In this document: positions 7,968 to 15,964 of the stretch, piece by piece
How the letters are laid out: each line of letters begins with the position of its first letter
Position numbering within the stretch: the stretch's first letter is position 1
Assembly (NCBI GenBank): GCA_021779635.1
Contig: JAJYAH010000005.1
Location: 1-35,228 of the forward strand
Length of the DNA stretch: 35,228 bases
Direction: 5' to 3'
Source of the DNA: Pseudomonadota bacterium
GTDB lineage: Bacteria > Pseudomonadota > Alphaproteobacteria > Rhizobiales > Xanthobacteraceae
Position numbers and translations under genes: made by a program
The notes under the pieces: generated by a model
Database searches by the model: none
What the model saw: the letters and a program-made list of their open reading frames with translations, nothing else
Told to the model about the DNA's origin: nothing

Positions 7968-8801
7968 TCAATCACGCCGCGCTGCGGCTGTCGGCGGGAT
8001 GTTGTCCGCCTCCGCCCGCGCAGTCGCCTTAAGAGACAACAAGCGCCTCAGATGGGCAATATCTGCTGCAGCTTCCCCGGCCGGCCGATCGGCCCTCAAA
8101 ATGCTTTCGGCTTCGGCGACATGGCCCCGCAGGCCGACCACCAACGCAAGATTCTGGCGCACGCGCGGCTCCGCATTCGCATGGCCATACGCGCGGCGTA
8201 AGGTCTCTTCCGCCATGCGCAGATCTTTCGAAAGCATGTATGAAAGTCCGAGATTGGAAAGCACCGAAGGTTCGTCGGGCGAGATTTTCAGCGCGCTCGC
8301 ATAATACTGCCGGGCTTCCTCCGCTCGGCCGAGCTGGTCGAGTACCGCTCCCTGAGCCGAGAGAATTCGCCAGTCCGGGTTGTCGGGGGTATGGGCGCGG
8401 CTGAGGACGTCGAAGGCTTGCTGGAAATCGCCGTTGTCTGCCAGCGCTCGCCCGTAACCCGCAAGCAGGGCTTTGTCGCTGGGGTGGGCGATCGTGACCT
8501 GTTCGAGCACGGCGACCGCCTGGGCCTTTTGTCCCGCGGCCCGGAGCGCCTTTCCGTATTGTAACGCCGCGTCGGCATCCTCGGGGTTGGCGCGAAAGCG
8601 ATCCCGATAAAAGTCGACGCCGCGCCCGGGTTCGGCGAAGCTGGTCTTTTCGACTTTATCTCCCAGCGATCCCGTGATGTCAGACGAGCCGTCGGTTTGG
8701 CAGCCGCAAAGCCCCAGGACCAATGAGACCGCAATCGCGGACATTGCTGTCGACGCGGGGGGTCTCGCGAAGCGGTGTAGCTGGGATGACTGCCGGAGCA
8801 T
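7968..8801 (-). CDS. tadD: TPR lipoprotein, TadD-like pilus assembly protein
   Basis: 277 residues. The N-terminus has a hydrophobic segment ending in LCGC, a plausible lipobox with cysteine near residue 34. From about residue 60 onward tetratricopeptide repeats follow (for example NPEDADAALQYGKALRAAG, SPDEPSVLSNLGLSYMLSK). TadD is the TPR lipoprotein of Tad systems and is thought to act with the secretin as a pilotin. The location, convergent to cpaE, supports this role; the TPR fold alone would not. The ATG at 8801 has only a weak upstream AGGT; an in-frame ATG 19 codons later is possible but would shorten the signal region. Confidence 0.78.
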   Translation of the reverse strand: MLRQSSQLHRFARPPASTAMSAIAVSLVLGLCGCQTDGSSDITGSLGDKVEKTSFAEPGRGVDFYRDRFRANPEDADAALQYGKALRAAGQKAQAVAVLEQVTIAHPSDKALLAGYGRALADNGDFQQAFDVLSRAHTPDNPDWRILSAQGAVLDQLGRAEEARQYYASALKISPDEPSVLSNLGLSYMLSKDLRMAEETLRRAYGHANAEPRVRQNLALVVGLRGHVAEAESILRADRPAGEAAADIAHLRRLLSLKATARAEADNIPPTAAARRD

Positions 8802-8883
8802 TTACTTGACCTGTGGTCGGCGACCGACCAGGAAAAATGCTCACAGGTTAATCCTAATTTCGGGTTAAGCCGGGCACTCCTGG

Positions 8884-8975
8884 AGCCCTTCCGTTTCGAT
8901 AGAATCGAAACGGGACTCTGGATTCTTGATCTGACGCGTTTTCTTGACGGCAGGCTTTCGCTTGAAATCGCTCTA
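8884..8975. repeat. Degenerate interspersed palindromic repeat
   Basis: Contains a perfect hairpin at 8891-8913 (CCGTTTCGAT-AGA-ATCGAAACGG), then GACGCGTTTTCTTGACG and GAAATCGCTCTAA. The wording resembles a short repeat that I recall as common in Bradyrhizobium intergenic regions, here with several changes. It lies between the PilZ gene and the TPR gene and may act as a transcript end for the minus-strand PilZ gene. Confidence 0.5.
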
Positions 8976-8977
8976 AT

Positions 8978-9223
8978 TTAATCGATGAATTGAGCGCCGA
9001 ATTCATGCCCGATCCGCCATGCCAGCCGGCATTGGCGTGGGCGGCTTGTCGACAATATGATGGTGAACTCGCTGGGAATGTCGACATATTCGGCGATAAC
9101 CTTCACCCCGCCCGCCGATATGTCCGTGATCGTGCAATCCCGCGGCAACGATCCGATACCGAACTGGATCTTTGCGAACCTCCTGCACGTGCGACGCTCG
9201 CTTTGACGTCGATTCACTAACAT
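8978..9223 (-). CDS. Single-domain PilZ protein (c-di-GMP receptor)
   Basis: 81 residues consisting of one PilZ domain. The c-di-GMP-binding motifs are present: an RRxxR arginine cluster (ERRTCRRF, about residues 9-16) and DISAGG (about 34-39, the D/NxSxxG motif). It ends in the typical WRIGHEFGAQF. I chose the ATG at 9223 because AAGGA sits five bases upstream; a longer in-frame version to 9388 has no family match in the extra residues. Single-domain PilZ proteins usually act as adaptors that bind a partner on c-di-GMP. Its position beside pilus genes suggests, but does not prove, control of pili or surface attachment. Confidence 0.88.
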   Translation of the reverse strand: MLVNRRQSERRTCRRFAKIQFGIGSLPRDCTITDISAGGVKVIAEYVDIPSEFTIILSTSRPRQCRLAWRIGHEFGAQFID

Positions 9224-9495
9224 GCTGATCCTTCGCCGTTCCGATGGTGGTTCTTCCAACAGTGGAACCGGTTTACAGATGAATTGTTGGAATTTGCCTA
9301 GCGGGACCTGTCGCAATGTATCTGTTCTTTTTGCATTGCTTTTACCGAGTTCAACGGACCGGCCTGAAGGTGCCGTCATGGACGCCACCGTAAAAGTCCC
9401 GCTGCGGCGCGGAATCGTCTTGCGGTCGCGTCGTGCGGCTACACCTGTCGATCGAATATGCTACAGGGTCGAATTGCCAGGCCGGAGACCCAAGC

Positions 9496-9702
9496 ATGAC
9501 CTCTTCCGCATCCTCACCGGAACGCCTTGAAGGCACCGTCGATCCCAAGCTTCTGGAAATCCTGGTCTGTCCGCTGACCAAGGGTCCGCTTGAATTCGAC
9601 GCGGCCCGGCAGGAGCTGATCTCGCGCTCGGCGAAGCTCGCTTATCCGATCCGCGACGGTATCCCGATCATGCTTCCAGAAGAAGCACGGAAGATCGATT
9701 GA
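9496..9702 (+). CDS. Trm112/YcaR-family small protein
   Basis: 68 residues of the Trm112p-like (UPF0434/YcaR) family: [17 protein letters not shown] near 19-35 and [16 protein letters not shown] near the C-terminus. Only one cysteine (about residue 25) is left of the zinc site seen in the archaeal/eukaryotic Trm112 methyltransferase activator, as usual for bacterial YcaR. The ATG at 9496 follows GGAGA; an in-frame upstream ATG at 9433 adds residues unlike the family. The next gene starts three bases after its stop, so the two are likely co-transcribed. Confidence 0.9.
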   Translation: MTSSASSPERLEGTVDPKLLEILVCPLTKGPLEFDAARQELISRSAKLAYPIRDGIPIMLPEEARKID

Positions 9703-9705
9703 GGC

Positions 9706-10650
9706 ATGCGCGCCCGAGCCCTCATAGGCGCGCTCGCCATCCTCGGTCTTTTCTGTATGGCGGTAACCGCTTCGGCTTCGGCCGAAGAAAACAAAATTCG
9801 CGTCGGCTTGATCGACGCCGTGCTGACGGTCCCGCCGGATGTCGAGCGGCCGCCGGTGGTGCTCCTGATCGCGGGCTCCGGATCGACCGACCATGACGGT
9901 AACGGACCGCAGGCCAAGCCGGCGACGCTGAAGAAACTCTCCGAGCAATTGGTGGCGCGCAAAATAGCGACGCTGCGCTATGACAAGCGCGGCGCCGGTG
10001 GCTGGAAACCGGAATTTGGGCGGCCGGAGGATTTCCGCTTCATCCAGTTTGTCGACGATGCGACGGCGCTGGTGAATTATCTGCGTGGCAGCCGAAAATT
10101 CTCGCGCGTGGTTCTGGCCGGACATAGCGAGGGCGGCCTGGTCGCCATCCTGACGGCACGGCGCGTCCCCGTTGATCGTCTCGTATTGCTGGTCACCGCG
10201 GCCCGGCGGCAGGGCGACCTCGTCAAGGCTCAGCTTGAAAAGAAACTTCCGCCCGAGAAGCTGGAGCCGATCGTGAAAGCGATCGACGCCATCATGGCGG
10301 GACAGATCGTCGACCCGCCGCCGCAGGGGCTCGCCATCGCACCCTCGATGCAGCCCGGCATCGCCTCGGCTTTTGCGGAAGATCCGATACCGCCGCTGAA
10401 ACTGATCGATCAGCCGACCCTGATTGTCGGAGGCGGCCGCGACCTTCAGATGGCGCGGCTGGATTTCGCCGCGCTATCGGCTGCCTCGCCGGCGGCGAAA
10501 ACGCTTTGGCTTCCGGACATGAACCATGTCCTGGTCGATGTGACCGATGACGCCGAAAATCTGGCCGCCTACAATCAGCCCGAGCGACCGCTCGATAGTG
10601 TGCTGGTTGATTCCGTTGCGGCCTTTATCCTGGCCGACGACGCGCATTGA
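9706..10650 (+). CDS. Exported alpha/beta hydrolase
   Basis: 314 residues with an N-terminal signal peptide (about 1-26, ending ASASA). The alpha/beta-hydrolase fold is shown by the oxyanion segment LLIAGSGSTDHDGNG (about 53-67), the nucleophile elbow GHSEGG (serine at 141) and a late histidine in MNHVL (274). The acid is probably the aspartate in GGGRDLQ (about 245). The motif set matches the family of periplasmic alpha/beta hydrolases with unknown natural substrates. It begins three bases after the Trm112-like gene and ends three bases before the stop of the convergent UbiH-type gene. Confidence 0.85.
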   Translation: MRARALIGALAILGLFCMAVTASASAEENKIRVGLIDAVLTVPPDVERPPVVLLIAGSGSTDHDGNGPQAKPATLKKLSEQLVARKIATLRYDKRGAGGWKPEFGRPEDFRFIQFVDDATALVNYLRGSRKFSRVVLAGHSEGGLVAILTARRVPVDRLVLLVTAARRQGDLVKAQLEKKLPPEKLEPIVKAIDAIMAGQIVDPPPQGLAIAPSMQPGIASAFAEDPIPPLKLIDQPTLIVGGGRDLQMARLDFAALSAASPAAKTLWLPDMNHVLVDVTDDAENLAAYNQPERPLDSVLVDSVAAFILADDAH

Positions 10651-10653
10651 TCG

Positions 10654-11874
10654 CTACAACGCCTCACCCTTCAGTAGCCGCGGCACCTCGCCGGCAAGGC
10701 CCGCGGCCTGCCGGATGAACATGCTTTTCAGCGGCGGGGCGCGATCGACCAGCCCGAGCCCGATATCGCGCAAGGTGCGCAGCAGCGTCGATTCGTTCGA
10801 GAACAAAAGGTTCAGCGAATTGGTGGCGAGCCCCATCGCCATGGTATCGAACCGCCGCCAGCGCTGATAGCGATCGAGCACATCGGCCTGGCCAAGGTCG
10901 ATGCCGAGCCGTGCGGCATCGACGATTACTTCGGCGAGTGCTGCGACATCCTTCAGGCCCATGTTGAGCCCCTGGCCCGCGATCGGGTGGATCACATGCG
11001 CGGCATCGCCGACCAGCGCCAACCGCTCGCCGATGAACGAGCGCGCGACAAAATATCCGAGTGGAAAGGCCCGCGGCTGATCCAGCGCCTTGATCTCGCC
11101 GAGATGCAGCCCGAAGCGCCGTTCCAGTTCGTCGTGAAATTCATCCCCGCCGAGCGCGACGATGCGCGCCGCCTCGGCGCGCTTCTCGGTCCATACCAGC
11201 GACGAACGCTGCCCGGTCAGCGGCAGGATGGCGAACGGCCCGGCGGGGAGGAAATGTTCTTCGGCCCGGCCGTGATGATCGCGCTCGTGGCCCACCGTGA
11301 CCACGATGCCGGACTGATCGTAATCCCAGCCGTGGGTGGCGATACCGGCGCGTTCGCGCAATTTCGAGCGCGCGCCGTCGGCCGCCACCAGCAGGCTCGC
11401 CTCGATCACGCTGCCGTCGGCCAGCGTCACGTCGATGCCCTGGCTGCGTGAATCGAACGTTGCCACCGCGGTGGCGCGAAGTTCGATTCCTTCCGCCTCG
11501 GCGCGCTTGACCAGCGCGTCGATCAAATGCCGGTTTTCGACCATGTGCGCAAAGGGCTCGCCCGGTTCGACATTTCCCGCGAAGGTCAGAAACACCGGAC
11601 GGGTGGCGTCCTGCAGTTTGGAATCGGTGACCACCATGTCGAGGATGGGCTGCGCCTGTCCTGCGACCTGGTCCCACACCCCGATGGCTTCGAACAGCCG
11701 GCGGCAGGCGGCGACGATGGCGGTTGCGCGCGGATCGCGGCTTGGCCTTTGCCCCAGCGCCGGATCGGCCACGATCACCGGAATATCGGCGCCGAGGCCC
11801 TGATGCAGCGCCAGCGCCAGCGCCAGACCGGCAAATGCGCCACCGCCGATGACAATACTCCGCTGTGCCGACAT
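10654..11874 (-). CDS. UbiH/UbiF-family FAD-dependent hydroxylase (ubiquinone biosynthesis)
   Basis: 406 residues of the class A flavoprotein monooxygenases used in ubiquinone ring hydroxylation. Visible are the N-terminal FAD-binding GGGAFAGLALALAL (about 9-22), the middle motif VAADGARSKLRERAG (about 164-178), and the signature GDAAHVIHPIAGQGLNMGLKD region (about 289-309). This last block is typical of the UbiH/COQ6 family. Which ring position it hydroxylates cannot be told from sequence. It is convergent with the hydrolase gene; upstream on the plus strand lie a repeat element and tesB. Confidence 0.9.
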   Translation of the reverse strand: MSAQRSIVIGGGAFAGLALALALHQGLGADIPVIVADPALGQRPSRDPRATAIVAACRRLFEAIGVWDQVAGQAQPILDMVVTDSKLQDATRPVFLTFAGNVEPGEPFAHMVENRHLIDALVKRAEAEGIELRATAVATFDSRSQGIDVTLADGSVIEASLLVAADGARSKLRERAGIATHGWDYDQSGIVVTVGHERDHHGRAEEHFLPAGPFAILPLTGQRSSLVWTEKRAEAARIVALGGDEFHDELERRFGLHLGEIKALDQPRAFPLGYFVARSFIGERLALVGDAAHVIHPIAGQGLNMGLKDVAALAEVIVDAARLGIDLGQADVLDRYQRWRRFDTMAMGLATNSLNLLFSNESTLLRTLRDIGLGLVDRAPPLKSMFIRQAAGLAGEVPRLLKGEAL

Positions 11875-11942
11875 CCCGAACCTGCCTACTCAACGCCCTT
11901 GCTACCGGACTATAGCTGGGCGAAACAGGTTCCCCAAGCATT

Positions 11943-12090
11943 CGTCATTCCGGGCATGCGCTCAGCCGAACTCGGGGTTTACCCGAGTTCAGCCATGTTA
12001 TCGTCCAGGTAGGCAACAGCCGGCTTGGACGGCGTCAACCCGGAATCTCCAGGTTCCGGGCTCGAGGTGTCGCCTCGCCCCGGAACGACG
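11943..12090. repeat. Compound interspersed palindromic repeat
   Basis: The outer ends CGTCATTCCGGG (11943-11954) and CCCGGAACGACG (12079-12090) are inverted copies with one mismatch. Inside are two further hairpins: GAACTCGGG-GTTTA-CCCGAGTTC (11968-11990, perfect 9-bp stem) and CCCGGAA...TTCCGGG (12039-12060). I recall such mosaics as common between genes in Bradyrhizobium. It sits between the ubiH-like gene and tesB and ends 13 bp before the tesB start, so it may lie in the tesB leader. Confidence 0.65.
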
Positions 12091-12103
12091 CAAAAGGAAA
12101 GCA

Positions 12104-12964
12104 ATGTCCAAAAGCCTGATTGACCTGATTTCGATTCTCGATCTTGAGCCGATCGAGGTGAACATGTTCCGGGGCAACAGTCCGAAGACGAGTTGGCAGC
12201 GGGTGTTCGGCGGCCAGGTGATCGGCCAGGCGATGGTGGCGGCGTGCCGCACCGTCGAGGGCCGGCTGCCGCACTCGCTGCATTGCTATTTCATCCTGCC
12301 GGGCGACCCGCAGATTCCGATCATCTACGAGGTCGAACGGCTGCGCGACGGCAAGAGCTATTCGACCCGGCGGGTCACCGCGATCCAGCACGGCAACGCC
12401 ATCTTCTCGATCATGGTGTCGTTTCATGTCGAGGAGCAAGGCACCTTCGATCATCAGGATCCGATGCCGGATGTGCCGCCGCCGGAGAAACTCACCGCCG
12501 AAGAGGTCGCCAAGCAGCCGATCTTCCGCGAGATGCCGGAGTTCATCCGTCGCTATTACGAATCCGACCGCCCGATCGAACTGCGCCCGGTTGAACTCGG
12601 CCGCTATTTCGGCCAGAAGATCGATGATGGCCGTATCCATGTCTGGATCCGCACCGCGTCGAAATTGCCGGACGACCCCGCGCTGCATATGTGCGCGCTG
12701 GCCTACGCGTCGGACTTCTCGCTGCTCGATGCGGCGATGGCGCGCTACGGCCGCACCCTGTTCGACAAGCGCCTGATGCCGGCAAGCCTCGATCACGCGA
12801 TGTGGTTTCACCGCCCCTTCCGCGCCGACGAATGGCTGCTTTATGTGCAGGATTCGCCGAGCGCGCAGGCCGGGCGCGCCCTCACGCGCGGCATGATCTT
12901 CAAGCAGGACGGCACGCTGGTGGCCTCGGTCGCGCAGGAAGGCTCGCTTCGACAACGCAAATGA
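12104..12964 (+). CDS. tesB: Acyl-CoA thioesterase II (TesB)
   Basis: 286 residues, the same length as E. coli TesB, with two hot-dog domains. The known TesB catalytic set D204-T228-Q278 is matched by D204 (YASDFSLLDA), S228 (PASLDHAMWFH) and Q278 (AQEGSLRQRK); serine for threonine is conservative. The family signature FGGQVIGQAM lies near 35-44. It hydrolyses medium- and long-chain acyl-CoA to free acid and CoA. The ATG at 12104 has AAAGGAAAG just before it; the frame is open further upstream, but that part lies within the repeat element. It is convergent with the GYF_2-domain gene, 15 bp between stops. Confidence 0.95.
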   Translation: MSKSLIDLISILDLEPIEVNMFRGNSPKTSWQRVFGGQVIGQAMVAACRTVEGRLPHSLHCYFILPGDPQIPIIYEVERLRDGKSYSTRRVTAIQHGNAIFSIMVSFHVEEQGTFDHQDPMPDVPPPEKLTAEEVAKQPIFREMPEFIRRYYESDRPIELRPVELGRYFGQKIDDGRIHVWIRTASKLPDDPALHMCALAYASDFSLLDAAMARYGRTLFDKRLMPASLDHAMWFHRPFRADEWLLYVQDSPSAQAGRALTRGMIFKQDGTLVASVAQEGSLRQRK

Positions 12965-12979
12965 AGACCTTGCGGAGCG

Positions 12980-13852
12980 TTACGCGACTCTGCCCGCGAG
13001 TTCGAACTGCGACACGTACCAGCCGGTGTACCAGCGCAGCACCCAGGGAATCGGAATCAGGAACATGCAGCCCACGGCAAACACCAGGGTCCGCCACAGC
13101 ATCTCCAGGCCCGATGCGTTGAACACGATCTCGCGATGGGTGCCGCTGACATTGCGGCACATCCATCGCATCCAGGCGGTGGTGACCCACGCCCAGCCGA
13201 TGATGGTCACGGCCGAGATGAACAACAGCACGTGCCAGCCGACATAAGTCAGTGCGCTGCCGTCAAAGGCGATCGGAAGCCGCTGTCCGTTCGAACTTAA
13301 ATGCGCAGCGATCCAGCGTACCGTCATCCAGGACAGAAACGCCTGAACCGGAATGATGATGTATTGAAGGAAATGGATACCGATCAAGCCGACATAGGTT
13401 GACAGCGCCATCGCGACGAAGACGTACCAGATGTCGCCGACTTCGCCGGTGAAGGCGAGGTTGGGCCGCTGCGGCACGCGCAGGCGCGAAGTCATCCACT
13501 GGTAGAAGTTAACAGCCACCCAGGGCGCCGGGATCACCAACAGAAATCCAATCGCAAACACCAGGCTGCGGCCGAGGAATTCCCACAGGCCGAGGTCGAT
13601 CGAAAGCGCCGCGCCGCCATAGCCGCCGGCACCGGCCAGCGGAACGCCGGAGCGCGGAACGGCGGGTGGGCCGGAGGCGCGTGAGAACAGGCCCGGAATT
13701 TCCCCGGCCCGCTGCCAGCCCGCCATTCCCTCGCTCCAGACCAGCGTGTCCACGGTAACCGTGCCCCGGGCGATCAGTTCGCGTAGCTGGGCGTCGGGAT
13801 AAGGGCCCTGTTGCTGGCCGTCGGATGCATAAAACCAGGATCGGTTTGGCAT
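12980..13852 (-). CDS. GYF_2 (DUF4339)-domain multi-helix membrane protein
   Basis: 290 residues. The N-terminal GYF_2/DUF4339 domain (about 3-56) has WFYASDGQQQGPYP, LRELIARG and the VWSEGMAGWQRA signature. After a Gly/Pro/Ala linker come several hydrophobic segments (about 85-290). These segments look like an internal repeat of about 50 residues occurring up to four times, each ending near xAF/xVF and built on a hydrophobic helix followed by a W-rich stretch. The pattern resembles DUF898/YjgN-type membrane proteins. GYF-type domains bind proline-rich peptides in general; a specific partner is unknown. It is divergent from glnK1. Confidence 0.8.
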   Translation of the reverse strand: MPNRSWFYASDGQQQGPYPDAQLRELIARGTVTVDTLVWSEGMAGWQRAGEIPGLFSRASGPPAVPRSGVPLAGAGGYGGAALSIDLGLWEFLGRSLVFAIGFLLVIPAPWVAVNFYQWMTSRLRVPQRPNLAFTGEVGDIWYVFVAMALSTYVGLIGIHFLQYIIIPVQAFLSWMTVRWIAAHLSSNGQRLPIAFDGSALTYVGWHVLLFISAVTIIGWAWVTTAWMRWMCRNVSGTHREIVFNASGLEMLWRTLVFAVGCMFLIPIPWVLRWYTGWYVSQFELAGRVA

Positions 13853-13936
13853 ATCATTCCCTTTAGGTGCTGAAACGGGCGGGTGGGCAAACCAGACGGC
13901 GCAGAAAATGGATCGGCATTTTGACGGATAATCCCG

Positions 13937-13952
13937 GCCCCTGTACAGGGGC
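13937..13952. promoter_or_regulatory. Perfect 16-bp palindrome upstream of glnK1
   Basis: GCCCCTGTACAGGGGC is fully self-complementary with no spacer. It lies in the 246-bp divergent region between the GYF_2 gene and glnK1, 147 bp before the glnK1 start. Such a contiguous palindrome suits a dimeric regulator's operator; I cannot name the regulator. Confidence 0.5.
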
Positions 13953-13990
13953 TACCGGGCGGCGGGTTCGCTGCAGCAATTGTTTTTGGA

Positions 13991-14038
13991 CAAGTCTGCA
14001 AGTTTTTGTGCCATTCGCACTGAAAGATGCCAGACTTG
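13991..14038 (+). promoter_or_regulatory. Concentric inverted repeats in the glnK1 leader/promoter
   Basis: CAAGTCTG (13991-13998) pairs with CAGACTTG (14031-14038), and within the gap GTGC-CATTC-GCAC (14008-14020) forms a second stem on nearly the same centre. Together they can fold as one imperfect 48-nt hairpin ending 60 nt before the glnK1 start. As DNA, the outer half-sites are 40 bp apart, close to four helical turns. Confidence 0.45.
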
Positions 14039-14062
14039 CCGGGCGCGCCAATCAAGCCGTGA

Positions 14063-14437
<375 letters not shown>

Positions 14438-14530
14438 ATTCTCGCACGTCCATGTTCTAGCAAGTCCATCGCCTCGGGCAACGACGCCTGGAGTGCGATC
14501 AAAAAAATCATAACAGGCCGGGGGAATACC

Positions 14531-15964
14531 ATGGGGGCACCATCGCATCGTGCCGTGAGGCTGGCTGCGCTTGCCAGTGCGCGAACAGCAAGGGCGGAAT
14601 CCGGGCTTACGTCCGATCGCGCCGCAACGCGACCGCAACAGCGCATCACCTTGGTGCGAGGCCGCTCGGGTTTTGGCGGATCGTGCGCTCATCTTGCAAC
14701 GATCCTTGCAGCGATCCTCGGTTCTGCGACACCGGCGTTTGCAAATAACTCGACCATCAGCGCTGCCGACACCGCCTGGATGATCGTCGCCACCGCGCTG
14801 GTGCTGATGATGACCGTGCCGGGCCTGGCGCTGTTCTATTCCGGCATGGTCCGCAAGAAGAACGTGCTGGCAACGATGGCGCAAAGCCTCGCCGCGGTCG
14901 CCATTGTTTCGGTCCTCTGGGTGGCGTTTGGCTATTCGCTGGCATTCGTCGGCGACGGTCCCTGGCTCGGGACGTTTGATCGCTCGTTTCTTGCCGGCAT
15001 GACCATGGACGGCGTCAATCCCGCCGCGAAGACGATTCCGGAAGCCTTGTTCATGCTCTACCAGATGACCTTCGCGATCATCACCGTGGCGCTGGTGGCA
15101 GGCTCCGTCGCCGACCGGATGCGGTTCTCGGCCTATCTGCTGTTCTCGATCGGCTGGTTCATGTTCGTCTATGTGCCGCTGGCACATTGGGTATGGGGCG
15201 GCGGCTTCCTCGGCAGCATGGGTGTGCTGGATTTTGCCGGCGGCCTGGTGGTTCATCTCAGCGCCGGGGTCGGCGGCCTGGTCGCGGCAGGCGTGATGGG
15301 CCGGCGTCATGGCTATGGCATCGAGAATCTGTCGCCGTTTGACCTGTCGCTCGCGGTGGTCGGCACCGGACTGCTGTGGGTCGGCTGGTTCGGCTTCAAC
15401 GGCGGATCGGCGCTCGGGGCTAATCCGCGCGCGGTGATGGCGATCATCGCCACGCATCTGGCGGCCTGTACCGGCGCGCTCACCTGGGGCGCGCTTGAAT
15501 GGAAGATCCGGCGCAAACCGTCGGTGCTCGGCATGATTTCAGGCGCAGTCGCCGGCCTTGGCACCATCACCCCGGCCTCCGGTTTCGTGGCCCCCTGGCA
15601 CGGCATCGTCATCGGCGTGATCGCCGGTCTGGTGTGCTTCTGGGCCTGCACCTGGTTGAAGCACCGTTTCCGATACGACGATTCCCTCGATGTGTTCGGC
15701 GTCCATGGCGTTGGCGGACTGACCGGAACCCTGCTGGCCGGTGTGTTCGCAACCGCCTCAATCGGTGGGGTGTCAGGTTTGATCGAAGGCAACCCGCAGC
15801 AATTGCTGCTCCAGCTCTACGGCGTCGTGGTTACCCTGGTGTGGTCCGGCGGGGTGACGTTCGTGCTGTTAAAGCTGGTGAGCGCCTTCGTGCCGCTGCG
15901 CGTATCCCGCGAACATGAGCTGGAAGGCCTCGACATTTCGCAACACGGCGAGGCTTTGCAATAA
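14531..15964 (+). CDS. amtB: Ammonium transporter AmtB (copy 1)
   Basis: 477 residues of the Amt/Rh family, about 11 membrane helices. The pore twin histidines are H242 (VVHLSAG) and H392 (FGVHGVGG), 150 residues apart as in E. coli AmtB (H168/H318). The ATG at 14531 follows GGGGGAA. This start gives an N-terminus of about 45 polar residues before the hydrophobic ATILAAILGSATPAFA stretch, which looks like a signal peptide. An unusual extended leader or a later start (for example a GTG near 14655) are both possible. It forms a trimeric ammonium channel regulated by GlnK. Confidence 0.94.
   Translation: MGAPSHRAVRLAALASARTARAESGLTSDRAATRPQQRITLVRGRSGFGGSCAHLATILAAILGSATPAFANNSTISAADTAWMIVATALVLMMTVPGLALFYSGMVRKKNVLATMAQSLAAVAIVSVLWVAFGYSLAFVGDGPWLGTFDRSFLAGMTMDGVNPAAKTIPEALFMLYQMTFAIITVALVAGSVADRMRFSAYLLFSIGWFMFVYVPLAHWVWGGGFLGSMGVLDFAGGLVVHLSAGVGGLVAAGVMGRRHGYGIENLSPFDLSLAVVGTGLLWVGWFGFNGGSALGANPRAVMAIIATHLAACTGALTWGALEWKIRRKPSVLGMISGAVAGLGTITPASGFVAPWHGIVIGVIAGLVCFWACTWLKHRFRYDDSLDVFGVHGVGGLTGTLLAGVFATASIGGVSGLIEGNPQQLLLQLYGVVVTLVWSGGVTFVLLKLVSAFVPLRVSREHELEGLDISQHGEALQ

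Noticed and set aside
11849..12103. N-terminal extension of TesB
   Set aside because: The open frame passes through a repeat element; the strong ribosome-binding site and exact 286-residue length support the ATG at 12104.
13997..14013. A minus-strand sigma-54-like match (TGGCAC...TTGCA) before the GYF_2 gene
   Set aside because: The spacing between GG and GC is 11 instead of the required 10, and it lies inside the concentric inverted repeat, so the likeness may be accidental.
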